This document shows, piece after piece, positions 46,948 through 58,464 of a stretch of 64,000 bases of DNA (its first letter is position 1; the number at the start of each line of letters is the position of its first letter). The position numbers and the translations under genes are program-made. This stretch comes from Voacanga thouarsii. Taxonomy: Eukaryota; Streptophyta; Magnoliopsida; Gentianales; Apocynaceae. The stretch is taken from contig JANUWF010001060.1 of assembly GCA_026120185.1 (NCBI GenBank), positions 634,001 to 698,000 on the forward strand. The letters run 5' to 3'. A model generated the notes under the pieces. That model searched no databases, was not told the DNA's origin, and worked only from the letters and a program-made list of their open reading frames with translations.

Positions 46948-48552
46948 CAATCCTTGTGCAATTGACAAACATAATCAGGATGAGTGGAACTGATAAAATT
47001 AGAAGGTTGTGCAATAAACACAGGGTCAAGAAGAACACCATGAAGAAATGCATTCTTAACATCAATCTGATGAATAGGCCAACTCTAAGGGAGAGTAAAA
47101 GTAAGCGTTGTCCTTATAGTAGTGGCTTTGAACGCAGGACTATAAGCATCACCATATTCAATCCTAGGTCTCTAACTAAAGCCCTTAGCAGCAAAACAGG
47201 CCTTATATCGTTGTAAAGTGCCATTAGGCTTCTGTTTAGCTTTGAAAACCCAATAAGAGCTAATAATATTAACTCCAAAATGGCGAGGAAGAAGAGCCTA
47301 AGTGTTATTGTGGTCTAAAGCATCAAGCTCTACTTTCATAGCATCATGCAAATTAGGATCCTATAAGGCTCCACGAATAGACTTGGGTTCTTACGAGAAA
47401 GCATTAGAGAGAGTATTATGTAGGGAAAAAAAAGTCTCAGATTTCCGTATGCCATCACCAGTATGAGTGACCATTGGATGAGAAGAAATAGTAGCAGGAG
47501 GAACAGACAAAGAAACATTTGAGATTGTAGCTATAGAAGGAATATATGAAGCCACAGAAGCATCACAAATGCATCTACTAGAGGCAGAGATACATTGTCA
47601 TGTGAAATAATTGAGGTAATTTTTTTTTATAGAAGTAGGAGATAAAAGAGAAGATTGAGAAGTGACAGCCTAGAAGGAATAGAGGCAGATAGGAAGTGGT
47701 AATGAGAGGAATGAGAGATAGTCGAAAACACAGAAAGAGAAGAAAAGGGAAAGTGATCTTCAGTAAATATGATATGCCGAGAGATAAGTATTTTGTAAGA
47801 TGAAAGATCTAAACATTGATCACCGTTATGATGATGGAATACCCAAGAAAGACACATAAAGTAGAACAATAAGATAATTTATGTGAAGCTTGAGAAGTAA
47901 GATTGGGATAAGAAGCACAACAAAAGAACATGTAAATGATCATATGAAGGAAGATGGTTATACAAGACCTCAAAAGGGAAATTTGAGATTAAGAAGATGA
48001 ATGAGTAGAAAATTAAGAATTTGAATAGCAATATGAAGTGCCTCAACCTAAGAAGTAGAAGGCATAAAAGCTTGAAAAAGAAAATTCCGAATGATATTAG
48101 CAATAGTTCAATTATGTCTTTCTACTTTCCCATTTTGTTGGGAGGTATAAGGACAAGAAAATTGAAATTGAATTCCATGTATTGCAAAAAACTCCCAAAA
48201 GTTACTGTCAACATATTCTTTGCCATTATCACACTAAAAAAATTTAGTAGATGCATTAAACTGAGTTTTAACAAAGGTTTGGAATTGTAGAAAATGAAGA
48301 AACACATTAGACTTTTGTTTGAGGGGATAAACCCAACAAAAATGAGAGAAATCTTTAAGGAATGTGAGAAAATAATGATATCCAGAATGTGACAGAATTG
48401 TAGAAAACTAAATATCCAAATGCACAAATTCAAAAGGAGATTGTGTTTGAGAACTAGAAGTGTCAAAGGGTAAGCAAAGATGCTTCCAAAGTTAGCATGC
48501 ATGACATAAGCAATTGGTTAACAGAGTAGACATACTATTATTATTACTAAAA
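46948..48552 (-). pseudogene. copia pol copy B: integrase and N-terminal RT
   Basis: Paralogue of 17440-19030, alignable by eye along its length. On the minus strand an integrase region (LIFVGFIPSNKSLMCFFIFY in one frame; catalytic text split between frames) runs from about 48550 to 47900. A long linker and RT follow with YSPAFKATTIRTTLTFTLP-like text, WPIHQIDVKNAFLHGVLLDP (about 47085-47030) and HVCQLHK-like text near 46960. It breaks off there, in mid RT. Heavily mutated. Confidence 0.8.
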
Positions 48553-48799
48553 GGGTTAATTTCAAAAAAACCCCTATACCTTTATATGATTGACGATTGA
48601 GTACCTAAGCTTTCAATTTTAACAATTTAGTACCTAGTATTTGACAAAACCCTAAATTAGGTACTCAATTGTCTAATTTAAAATTTTGGGTACTCAATTG
48701 TCAAAATTAAAAGGTTAGCCACTTAACTATCAAAATTAAAAGTTTGGGTGCTCAATCATTAAATACTTAAAAGCACAGAGAATTTACTAAAATTAACCC
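48553..48799. mobile_element. MITE-like repeat with GGGTTAATTT ends
   Basis: Terminal inverted repeats GGGTTAATTT (48553-48562) and AAATTAACCC (48790-48799) bound 247 bp with no coding sequence. Inside are three degenerate copies of GGTACTCAATTGTC-AAAATTAAAA. No clear target duplication is visible, so the superfamily is open. Confidence 0.45.
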
Positions 48800-48992
48800 A
48801 AGTTACTTTTAAATCTTACATTAAACAAGATTGTATTTTCACTTTCACTTTCTTGTTTTTATATTTTATTTCATTTTTTCAACTTTTAAATAATATCACA
48901 CCTTTTTAACTATAAAATTCATATATCTATTATATATGAAAAAATTCTCTCTATATCTCCTTCATACATTGTAAATTTTCTAAAAATATTTA

Positions 48993-50431
48993 TGATAAAC
49001 CTTAGAAGGGGGGAGGGAGTGAATAAGGTTTAAGGCAAATAAATGTAAATTTTCAAAGTCTTTTGAACCAAAAATAAAAAATAAAAGAACAAAAAATGTG
49101 TGTGTGAAAAAAAAAAAAAAAAGGATTTTCTGTGCAGCTTTTAAGTGTGCAATCAAAGATCTTTCAAAACTCCACTAAATGATGAGAAAGGAGACTATAT
49201 TAAAGATGGGTAGATAACACATCATCAATTGATTCACTCTTTTACATAAATATCTTTAATCAAATCAGTGAATGCAAGAAAGAATACAATGTTTTCAAAT
49301 CAGATGAATAGTAAAATCACAATCAAAAAAATTGAAATAAATGCAAGAGAATAGACCCAATGATTTGTAGTGGTTCGATCCGCAAATGATCTACATCCAC
49401 TATCTTAAGCACACACTTAGGGATTTCAACTCAACAACTAAAACCTTTTTTCCCAAATTAATAGTGGTAGGCAAAACCAATCTTACATTAGAGGGTCACC
49501 ACACTTAATTTTACTCCCAACCTCTACACACCCAACAATCAAGCTTACTCAAACTGGATTTTACTTTCCAAACCTTGATATAATTCAAATTAAAGAGAGA
49601 ATGCAAAAATAGCTTCCAAATTTGAGCAGATATAAGCCAACTAGAGTAACTTTACCTTTTTACCTTTAGAACAATAGATCTCACTTTGAAGTACAATGTA
49701 GATAAGGGATTTTTATTTTTCACGAGTCTTAGGAAGTTTGTGAAAGTGTTAGCATGAACCCCTACTGAAAATCACATTTAAATGGCTTTTATAAGGGCAA
49801 AAATCAAAGGTGCAACAACTAGTAACGGCTAGTTGTTGTTGTCAGTTTTTTCATGGATTTTGGACTCACATGGTGAAAAACTATGCATCCAAAATATGCG
49901 TCCAAAATAACACTTTATGCCAAAAAGTATATTTTGAACAACTTTAGATTTAGATGCTTTGGAAACAGACTTTGGATAGGTGTTTTGGATTTAGAGATCT
50001 GTTTAAAACCACTCAACCATGTTTTTATAAAATCAAAAAACTTTTCTTCTAAAAATTCTTTTTATGATAAAAAACCTGGACTAAAAATACCCTATTTTTG
50101 AAATGACTTTAAGTGGTTGAATATGAAATAAATTGAACTTAAGGTAAAGAGACATAGGAAATACAAGTAATACCTTCACCATAATTTCCTAATCTATAAT
50201 TCTTCAAAACTCTTCATGGTGTGTAACTTCTTTAGGCAGGATCTTGACCTCATCAATCCTTCTTGGACTTTATCATCTATAAGTTGCTTTGCAATCCTAT
50301 TTGTAAGATTTTGAAGAACAGTGGTCAAGCATACCATGCTCCAAAGATCCTATCATATACAAATTACACATGTTAGTCCACATCAATGTTTATCATTAAT
50401 AAAAAAAATGAGAAATCCCTTTTGGCTAACA
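48993..50431 (-). repeat. 3' LTR of the minus-strand SIRE-type element
   Basis: On the minus strand it starts TGTTAGCCAAAAGGGATTTC and ends CTAAGGTTTATCA. It is the reverse complement of the LTRs at 19031 and 43987. Length 1439 bp, with a poly-A run near 49107 that is specific to this copy. Confidence 0.88.
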
Positions 50432-50741
50432 ATCTTCCCCTTTTTGAATGATGACAAACTTGATGGATTGTGATAAGAAAAACAATGTAAGCATGTATGA
50501 ACATGTTAAACTGAGAAATGTAAGAGTTTATATTCATTTTATGCACGATCTCTCAACATAAAACTCAAAAAGTGATTATGAGATAAGAGTAGAAAATTTT
50601 AAACATAGTCTCATAAACTGAGCTCAATGAGCCTATAGCCCTACCTCTATATCCTTATTCCTTCCTTGAAAGAACTATTTAACAATGCAATAGCCACGTA
50701 ACGATCATTAGATATAAAACATGTTAGTACAAAGAAACAAT

Positions 50742-50784
<43 letters not shown>

Positions 50785-51418
50785 CATATGGAGGTGTAAA
50801 AGATAGAACATACTTATTAATGCCCTTCTTTCTATGTGCATATGAGCAGTAGTTAGAAAGATACTTATAATATTATACATTAGTAGATAAAATTGGATTT
50901 GTGATTTGGACTTCCAAAAAGCGCATCAAAAAATTCTAAATATAACCTTTGTATAAACGTTTTCAAACTAGGATTTTGGATTTAGAATTACTCCCCCTGT
51001 GTCTGTGCAGGGTCCAAACAAAATCTCACCAATCTAAACATAACAAAATCTCACCCCATCCAATCATTAATCCCAATCTTACTCAATTCGTATTTTTCTC
51101 CATATCAATCCCAATCTCATTTCATTCCTCCGTATTTTTCTCCCTATTTTGTCATCAATAAAAAAAATTGGAAATAAAAACAAATAAAAGAGATAAACAA
51201 GAACAAATAAACAAATGTGGCAACAATAAGTACTTGCAGCATAGTATCATAAAAATGATATTCAGGAAAGTAAAAATGATAAAAGGGCTATTAGGGGAAA
51301 GTGTCAACCAATTTTCTTCATGGTCTTGACACCATATTTGTTGATAGAGATTGCTATATCTCCTTGAATCACCATAGTCGTAGGCTGATCATCTGCACCA
51401 TTCTTCTTTGTCTTTCCA
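50432..51418 (-). other. 3' untranslated region of the minus-strand SIRE-type element
   Basis: No gene. It contains a (TA)n microsatellite (50746-50777) and lies between the ORF3 stop and the purine tract, like 42486-43986 in the other copy. Confidence 0.65.
50746..50777. repeat. (TA)n microsatellite
   Basis: About 16 TA units in the SIRE 3' region. Confidence 0.9.
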
Positions 51419-52950
51419 ACTCATCTGCTGGATTTCCTATTGATTACTACATGTTTTTGCCGATGGCCTAATGAACTACCAGGTGCAGCTGGCTTGCCCT
51501 GCTTAGGAGCAGCTTCGTCCGCAGTGGTTGCAGCAATAGGAGATTCCACAGTTTGCTGAAATGGGATGGTATCAACACAAATATCCTTCTCTATTGAAGG
51601 GATGACAGTTTCATGTTCTTGCTTCGGTAGAGGGGCTTGCTTTTTTGAGATAACTGCAGTTTCAGATTGCTTCCCTTCCATATGGGTTAATCTAGTTCTC
51701 AAATTTTACAATTTGGTCTTAACTTCTACACTTAGATCATCTAATTTGGTAGACAAAAGATCTAGAGCATTCAGAATGCTCTATGTCATTCCACTTTCTT
51801 CAATGTTTTACTTGCCTTTGCTGGATGATTCTTCTTGAATTTCAACTTTTCTTTTTGTTCCAAACGAGTAGCAGATGCAAATTTCTTTCCTTCGGTTTTA
51901 AGCTTAACCAGTTTCTCTTTTTCTTCTTCTAAGGCATCTCTAAGCAAGATCCATTGATTGTCCATTTGAATAAACCCCATTTTTTCAAAAGAATCTTTGT
52001 TGTGGACATTAATCTTAGAGTACTCAAGGGCAACCAAACTTAGATCAACATTAAAATGTTTAAATAGCTTGGTCAAAAGATTCCCAAAGTGCAAAGCTTT
52101 ATTTGAGGTATTCTAGGACTGAATCACCAATTTTGTAACAAAAACCTAAAATTAATTGGCCTACCCTCTAATAAAGTCAACATTAACACCATTTGCATAT
52201 TACTCACAAAAGTTTTATGCCCAAGACTTGGTATTACCATGGTTGAAACTATATGATGAAGTAATATGCCCATTCCATTCAGCCATTTGGTATTGCAACC
52301 ATTTGAATTTTTAAAACTCTTACCACCAGTGAATTTGCTCTCAAAACTCCTCAACTCAAACATATCAGAACTCTCGGGCAATTTATTCATCTCAAAAAAT
52401 TGTACCCCCGCCATCTCTAACATCAAAAATTCTATTTAGCATTCGGTGGTCAAACTCAAATTTCACACTTCCAACCTGATATGTGTATTATTACACCAAA
52501 AATCCATCCCCTATTTCCTATATCTTCTTTTTCTCAAATTGGAATAAAATTACTAGACTAAAGTTGTGTACAGCTTTTCATTTATAGATAATAATGTTCC
52601 CCAGCCAATCGATTCAAAACAAATTCAGAATATTTGCATAATTCAAAAATGCTTCCGCATCAACCCGGTAACGCACAACAATGGTTCTATTCCTAGACAC
52701 CTATTTATTATATTCAGACTCATATTTTAAATCAAGAAATCAATGTACTTAAGTATCTGTACTTTCCTTCTCTGATGGTGGTTCCAATGAGGCAGTTTGA
52801 GAGGTAGGTTCATCGAAAACAACTTCCTTGTCCTTTTTCTTTGCAAGCGGTTGAGTGGCAGCAGCTGATTTCTTTTGTCGCTGCTTTACTTTTCTTGGTC
52901 TCCTTAGCTTTTGGTTTGGTCCCTTTACTGGGTTTTGGAAGTATAGCCAC
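51419..52950 (-). pseudogene. SIRE-type ORF3, second copy
   Basis: Minus strand. The start is GTG where the other copy has ATG (52950-52948), then AILPKPSKGTKPKAKETKKS. Landmarks follow: VSRNRTIVVRYRV, MNKLPESSDMFELRSFESKF with FTGGKSFKNSNGCNTKW (about 52400-52300), DSFEKMGFIQMDNQWILLRD (about 51990-51930), a Lys/Glu-rich coiled coil, LTHMEGKQSETAVISKKQAP, and the C-terminus GHRQKHVVINRKSSR. These align in order with 30038-31517 plus 42209-42485. The region corresponding to the 164-base duplication of the plus copy is single here. The N-terminus is highly basic and the middle is coiled-coil-like. No enzyme motif or membrane segment is visible, so the function is unknown. Confidence 0.75.
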
Positions 52951-53060
52951 GGCAGATGAAGTTGGAGGGTTTGGTTTGTCTGGTTTTGTTGAGAGAATGA
53001 CGACCAGAAGAAAGTGAAAGAATGACAGCTTTAGATTTTGAAAAGAGAAGATAATTTATA

Positions 53061-54551
53061 TGATAGGGGCTAAATTAGGCATATTTTTCCTAGTTATTTG
53101 AGGCTCTTGTGTAATATATTTTGTTTAATAACTAACCATATTCCTTCATATTTGAGATTATACCCTTGAAAAGATATTTTGTTCATCATTTTAGATTTTA
53201 AGGGTAAAACGAAGCAAAACAAAATTGAGGCGGCACCGGCCAGGACAGAGGAACCGACGCCGGCCACGTGCTGATGACACGAACTTTGAAGCGACGAAAA
53301 ATTGTTGAAACGAGACCGGAACAGAATGGAACCAGCGCCGACTGCACTTTGGACGACATGGTGTTGAAATCAAGAAAAAATCGGCGCCGGCTCTAATAGC
53401 CAAGGCGGCGCTGGCTGTGCCTTGAGAAAAAGACGGGTGCTTTGATTTTTCTACACGATTTTTGGTAATCTGTGGAGTTTTAGTACTTTCCTACTTCTAC
53501 TCGGCCAAGAACACTATACCAACAAGTTTAGGCACTTCCTAAGCCTATAAATAGATGGAAAACACAAGGAAAAATGAGAGAATTCATTGATCATCATAGA
53601 AAATCACTCAAATCAATGAGGAATTCTTCAATTCAAGGAGGGTTGTGCAAGAAAGTCTTCAAGGGAAGAAGAAGGAGGCTTGTCTATGAGTGATTTCTTT
53701 TACTTTATTTTCTTTTTCTTGAACAATGGTGTATTAATTGTTTTATTGTAATTTGACATTGTTTTAGGTGTTCATGATTTTTAGAGTTATTTAATCTTTT
53801 GATTAATTGATTATTTTCTTGGTATTTAATTACTTGGGTTGATTACGAGATTAATTGGTTGTTTCTTTCTATTGACTTGCTTGGAAAATGGGTTGATGGT
53901 GGTTTCAATTTATTGATTTCATATATGTTATCTCTTAACTTGCTTGGAAAATGGGTTAATTGCTAAGAACTGATAATTAAAGGTTAATTGATGTCTATCA
54001 GAAATGGATTCATTGGTTAATTTCATATTTTAAGTTTGCCAAGAATGAAAATTTAATCAAAGGATTGTATTTAATGCATCTTTTTGGTAAGACTGGCTGA
54101 GACAGGAATGTGATGCTAAGTTATCTAGAAGATAGGGATTCATGGATTGGAAACGAAGTGAGTCTATATTAATCCTTCATGATGCTAAGAGAATGATTAG
54201 TTATGATAATGGTTAGGTACTTTAAGGTCATGTTTGCCAAAATAATGATTTAAGTTACAAACTTCTCCATCCTTAATATGTATATATTTTTATTTTTATT
54301 TTTATTTTTATTTTTATTTTTAGTTTTATTTTATTTTTCTTTTTCACTTTATAGAGTAGGTTAAACAATGCAAGAAGGGTGATTAATGTCTACTTGTTCC
54401 TTGAAAATCGACACTCGTTTGAACCCTATACTCTGTTAATGATGAGTACGCTTGCTCATATGTATAATTTGGGGTTAATGTTTTAATTTAAACTTAATTA
54501 GGAATGTGCTTATTTTTATATGATTTTTATACCCAAATAAAATACGCATCA
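53061..54551 (+). repeat. 5' LTR of the Athila-type element
   Basis: Starts TGATAGGGGCTAAATTAGGC and ends ATACGCATCA; 1491 bp. A GC-rich block at about 53220-53430 carries repeated CGGCGCCGGC-like motifs, and TTTTA repeats lie near 54290. Close copies occur at 60024, 61671 and 63803. Confidence 0.88.
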
Positions 54552-54557
54552 AGTTTT

Positions 54558-54575
54558 TGGCGCCATTGCCAGGGA
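54558..54575 (+). other. primer binding site (tRNA-Asp type)
   Basis: TGGCGCCATTGCCAGGGA lies six bases after the LTR. It matches the Athila-type site TGGCGCCGTTGCCGGGGA in 16 of 18 bases. Confidence 0.85.
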
Positions 54576-54792
54576 ACAATAGCATGAAAGCTTAAATTTT
54601 GTTAATTTAACCATGTAAATATGTATAATTGTTCTTTTTGCAAAAAGGTGTTATCTTTTGTATCTTGTGTGTATCTTGTATACCCTTGTAACTTAACCTA
54701 CTGACTTTGACTAACATTTACTAACTTTGTAATCTTTTAATTTTATTTTAATCTAACTTGCTTCTCGTTCTCTTAGGTGTTATCCTTGGAAC

Positions 54793-56150
54793 ATGACCCG
54801 AAAATTCGAAGGTGAAATAGTCGATTTTGACCCTAAAATCGAAAGGACACTGTCAAATATCCGCCGAACAATCTAAAGGAACTTGATAGTCGACATGGAG
54901 GGTGCTCAAAATAACAATGTTGGGAATGATCAGAGGGTTATGGATGACTTTGTGAAACCCGCAATCTCGGGCACAGGCTCGAGTATCACTAGACCTAGGG
55001 TGGATGCAAATAATTTTGAAATAAAACCCAATATTATCCAGATGGTTCAAAACATAGTTCAATTTGACGAGCTACCTGAAAAAGATCCCAATGCTCATTT
55101 AACTAGTTTCTTTGAGATTTGTGATACTTTTAAGATGAACGGTGTTTCTGAGAATGCCATAAAATTAAGACTTTTTCTCTTTTCTTTGAGAGATAGAACC
55201 AAATCTTGATTAAAGTCTTTACCTACTGGCTCCATCACTACTTGGAATGCCCTAGCTGAAAATTTTCTAACTAAATATTTTCCTCCAGCTAGGACAGCCA
55301 AACTTAGGAACGAGATCTTTGCCTTCCAACAATTAGATTCTGAGCCTTTGTATGAAAGTTGTGAGAGATTCAATGAGATGCTAAGGAAATGCCCACACCA
55401 CGAATTTGAGCTAGGAATGCAGATGCTAATCTTTTTGAATGGCCTAACATTCGCAACACGCTAAGTGGTGGACTCTTCTGCAGGGAGTTCTATCAATCAT
55501 AAGACCCTGGAACAGGTATTCGATCTTGTTGAAAATCTGGCTTCTAATAACTATTCTTGGGGAAGTACAAGGTCTAGAGCTCATGTGCAAGGAGTACACA
55601 AAGTGGATGCGGTGGCAGCATTAGAGGCCAAGGTGGACGCCTTAACTCAGAAGATGGAACAAATGGTAATGCCACAAGGTCAAGTATTAAACATAAGTTG
55701 TGATTTTTGTAGAGAGTAACACCCGAATCATGAATGCCAAAACATGGGATCACTCCAAGAAACCACGGAACAAGCGGCCTTTGCAAGTAATGTCCGACCA
55801 GGTAACAACCCTTATAGCTCTACTTATAATCCTGATTGAAGAAATCACCCTAATTTCTCTTAGAAGCAATATAAATCAACCTAGGCAGGGTTCTTTCAAT
55901 TTTGGAGGAAATCAAAAGAACCAAAACCCCATGAACAATACTGCAACACCTTCCGAGCCACCATTGGAATAATTGATTGGCCACTTGGTAAGTACAACGA
56001 AAACTAAATTCTAAGGAGTCAATGTTACAACAAGGAACCTAGAGGCCTCCATGCGCAACTTGGAAAACCAAATTGGTCAATTGGCTAAATTACTGGGAGA
56101 TCGTCAAGCCGGGACATTGCCAGGAAACACCGAGGAGAATCCATGAGATT
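54793..56150 (+). pseudogene. Athila-type gag
   Basis: The ATG at 54793 opens MTRKFEGEIVDFDPKIERTL. A stop near 54874 is followed by the matrix-like part and the Retrotrans_gag core: FDELPEKDPNAHLTSFFEIC, TWNALAENFLTKYFPPARTA and LYESCERFNEMLRKCPHHEF (about 55070-55410). Stops fall where Trp or Gln is usual (55207, 55462). A coiled coil, VDAVAALEAKVDALTQKMEQ, precedes a zinc knuckle CDFCRE*HPNHEC (about 55701-55739) in which one codon is TAA. After this the frame decays. Gag would package the RNA; this copy is broken. Confidence 0.85.
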
Positions 56151-57252
56151 AAAACCATGGAAAACATTGAAGCCTTTTTCTTTTACTCTACTTTCAGTTT
56201 TGTAATCGAGACAATTTTTATTTTTGTCATTTTGATTGATTATTTTTCATAAATTAGAGTGCATTATTTATCATTATTGTGTGTTCATCATTTTATTAAT
56301 AAAAAAATAGAGAACCGACAAAATGCAACCGGCATTGGCTAGGGCTAGGACCGGCGTCAGTCCCTGTCGTGTAAGGTGCACATATAGGCTATTTTGGCCA
56401 CTTTTTCTTCAAAATCTCCAACTTCCCTCTCAATTCCTCTCTAACCTGTGCCGACTTCACCTCCCCAACTTCTAAAAAAATTTGATTTTTCACCTCCTAA
56501 TCACTTCTATAACATTTATCTACCTCTCTTTTGTTGATCCTACAGATTAGAAATCTCAAAATCTTCCATTTTTCGTAACAATATCACCTTCAATCCACAA
56601 GCAATAAGCTTGGATTTCTGTAAAAAAAAACTTACATCTTTTGCATGCCCATGCATACACAAGCACAAAGGTATGATTTTTATTCAATTCCTACGGTTAA
56701 AATGGTGTAGATGACTTTTTCTAATTTGAGGGACAATTTTGGCCAAAAATTGGGATTGTTAATGTTATCTTAAATTGTGCATTACTCTTTGAGTTTTCAT
56801 GAGTTGGACTAGAATAGGAATTAATGGTTCTTTGATACTTGATTCATGCACATGATCATTAGGAACTTCGTGTATATATATATTTAAGGTTAGAATTGTG
56901 GCTATTTATGATGGTTGAATAATTTCTACATATGGACTTTGCATTATTTTTCACGTAATGCCATGATAATGCCTTCATTCACATGATCATGTATACTCAA
57001 ATGCATTGGGGATACTCAACACATTTGTTCTTTGCAGTGAGCTTTACATGTATTATTGCAAGTTGTGTTGAATTGGTTGGAGGGGATTGAATTGATTGTT
57101 GATTGGAGTGTATACATTGCAGAAGTTTGGGCTTTGTGGTTGTGAGATTGGTTGAGGGTTGAGTGAGAGTTGAGATTATGTTTACACCCTATTTGAAGTC
57201 TTTGAGCTCATTAGTTATAACCTCCTATTTTCACTACTCCTTACTTGATACC
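56151..57252 (+). other. no gene recognised; expected position of the missing pol
   Basis: About 1.1 kb with no RT, integrase or protease motif. A CCGGCGTC-type block near 56325-56365 resembles blocks in the LTR. The remainder is AT-rich. Confidence 0.5.
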
Positions 57253-58464
57253 ATGTCTAGAGCATAGGGTCATTCCTCTAAAAGGGCAAGAGCTTCCTCT
57301 TCCTTGGCCCCTTCATCCATTAATCCCTTGTTCCTTAGACCAACTGAGTTTATTGATCCATCTTGTGAGGAATGGTACAAAGGAGAGAATCCAATAAAAT
57401 CATTGTAGAACGTACTTTCGCACCTACCTTAGACCGTGCCCTTAAGTTAGAAATGATGTTTAGGAGGATAGGATGGGATTCGATAGTGTAGCTAAAAGGG
57501 AAGTATTGTCCCGTGCTCATTAATGAATTTTTTGCCAATATGATTGACAAAGGCAATAAACACCTTCCCCATATTGAAACAAGAGTGAAATGAATCCCTA
57601 TTGTCATCATCCAAAATCATTTAGCTACCCTTCTCTAGGTGTTTGATGATGATTCATGGCAAAGGATAGACGTGAACAATCAAAAAATTCTTTCTGACCC
57701 GAATTGGGATGCCCGAGGGACTAGAGCCACTCTAGAGTTGTATAAGCATAATGCCTTTCAAGCCAACAATTTCTATTCGAACAATGATCTTGCTACCAAC
57801 TTTAGAGCTCTAGTCTATATGTTTAGGTTTAATATTGTACCCTGTGCTAGTGCTTTTAATGAGACTCGACTTATTGACACTTACATTTTGTATCGGATGA
57901 TGAACACTCTGCCTATCCCTCTTGCACCCTTGATTATTCAATCCATTAGGGATGTAGTTTATCACCGTCTATCTACAAATGCCTCCGTCTTCCCCTTGGT
58001 GATAATGAAAATTCTAAAAGACTTTGGTGTTAGTCTTGAGGGAGAACTGATGGAGACTACCACTGAGCACGATATGGTGACAAAACAAACATTGATAAGT
58101 TATGGGTACAAGTATAACCAAGAATTGCAAAAATGGCTAATTCCCTTTTGTGGTCCTACATCCCAGTCAAGTTAGGCCACCTACCGTGGTGGAGGAGTAC
58201 CCACCATCATTGGCACGTGCACGCGCTAACAGTTCTCAATCCCAACCCTGGACTGACTTTGAGACTATCGTGCTGGGACGATTAGACTAGCAAACGGAGA
58301 TGCTCCTATGCTTGCAGGGATGCATGGATGACATGGCAAGACGGCAAGTTACTATGGAGCAATAATTGGCAGAATTATGGCAGCAATCTTCCGGGCAACA
58401 AGGTTGTGAGGGAACTTCTGCATCCGCTGTTGATGATGAGGATGATGATGAGGAAGAGGACTGA
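57253..58464 (+). pseudogene. plant retroelement ORF after gag (putative plant transposon protein type)
   Basis: MSRA (stop) GHSSKRARASSS opens at 57253, then TEFIDPSCEEWYKGEN. A shift leads to ERTFAPTLDRALKLEMMF, IGWDSIV, CPVLINEFFANMIDKGNKHL, VFDDDSWQRIDVNNQKI, and a 178-codon open block ending near 58173 (NFRALVYMFRFNIVPCASAF, LIDTYILYRMMNTLPIPLAP). After another shift the C-terminus reads GCMDDMARRQVTMEQ (stop) LAELWQQSSGQ and a DDEDDDEEED tail with a stop at 58462. The layout resembles the ORF often labelled putative plant transposon protein in Athila-like elements; its function is unknown. The family match is by pattern only. Confidence 0.6.

Larger units (their letters stand above)
48993..53060 (-). 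mobile_element. second SIRE-type element, 3' half only
   Basis: On the minus strand: ORF3 (52950-51419), 3' untranslated region, purine tract CAAAAAGGGGAAGAT (50446-50432) and 3' LTR (50431-48993). LTR and ORF3 are the same family as 19031-45283. The 5' part is cut off at 53060 by the Athila-type LTR and is not seen again in the window. Confidence 0.87.
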
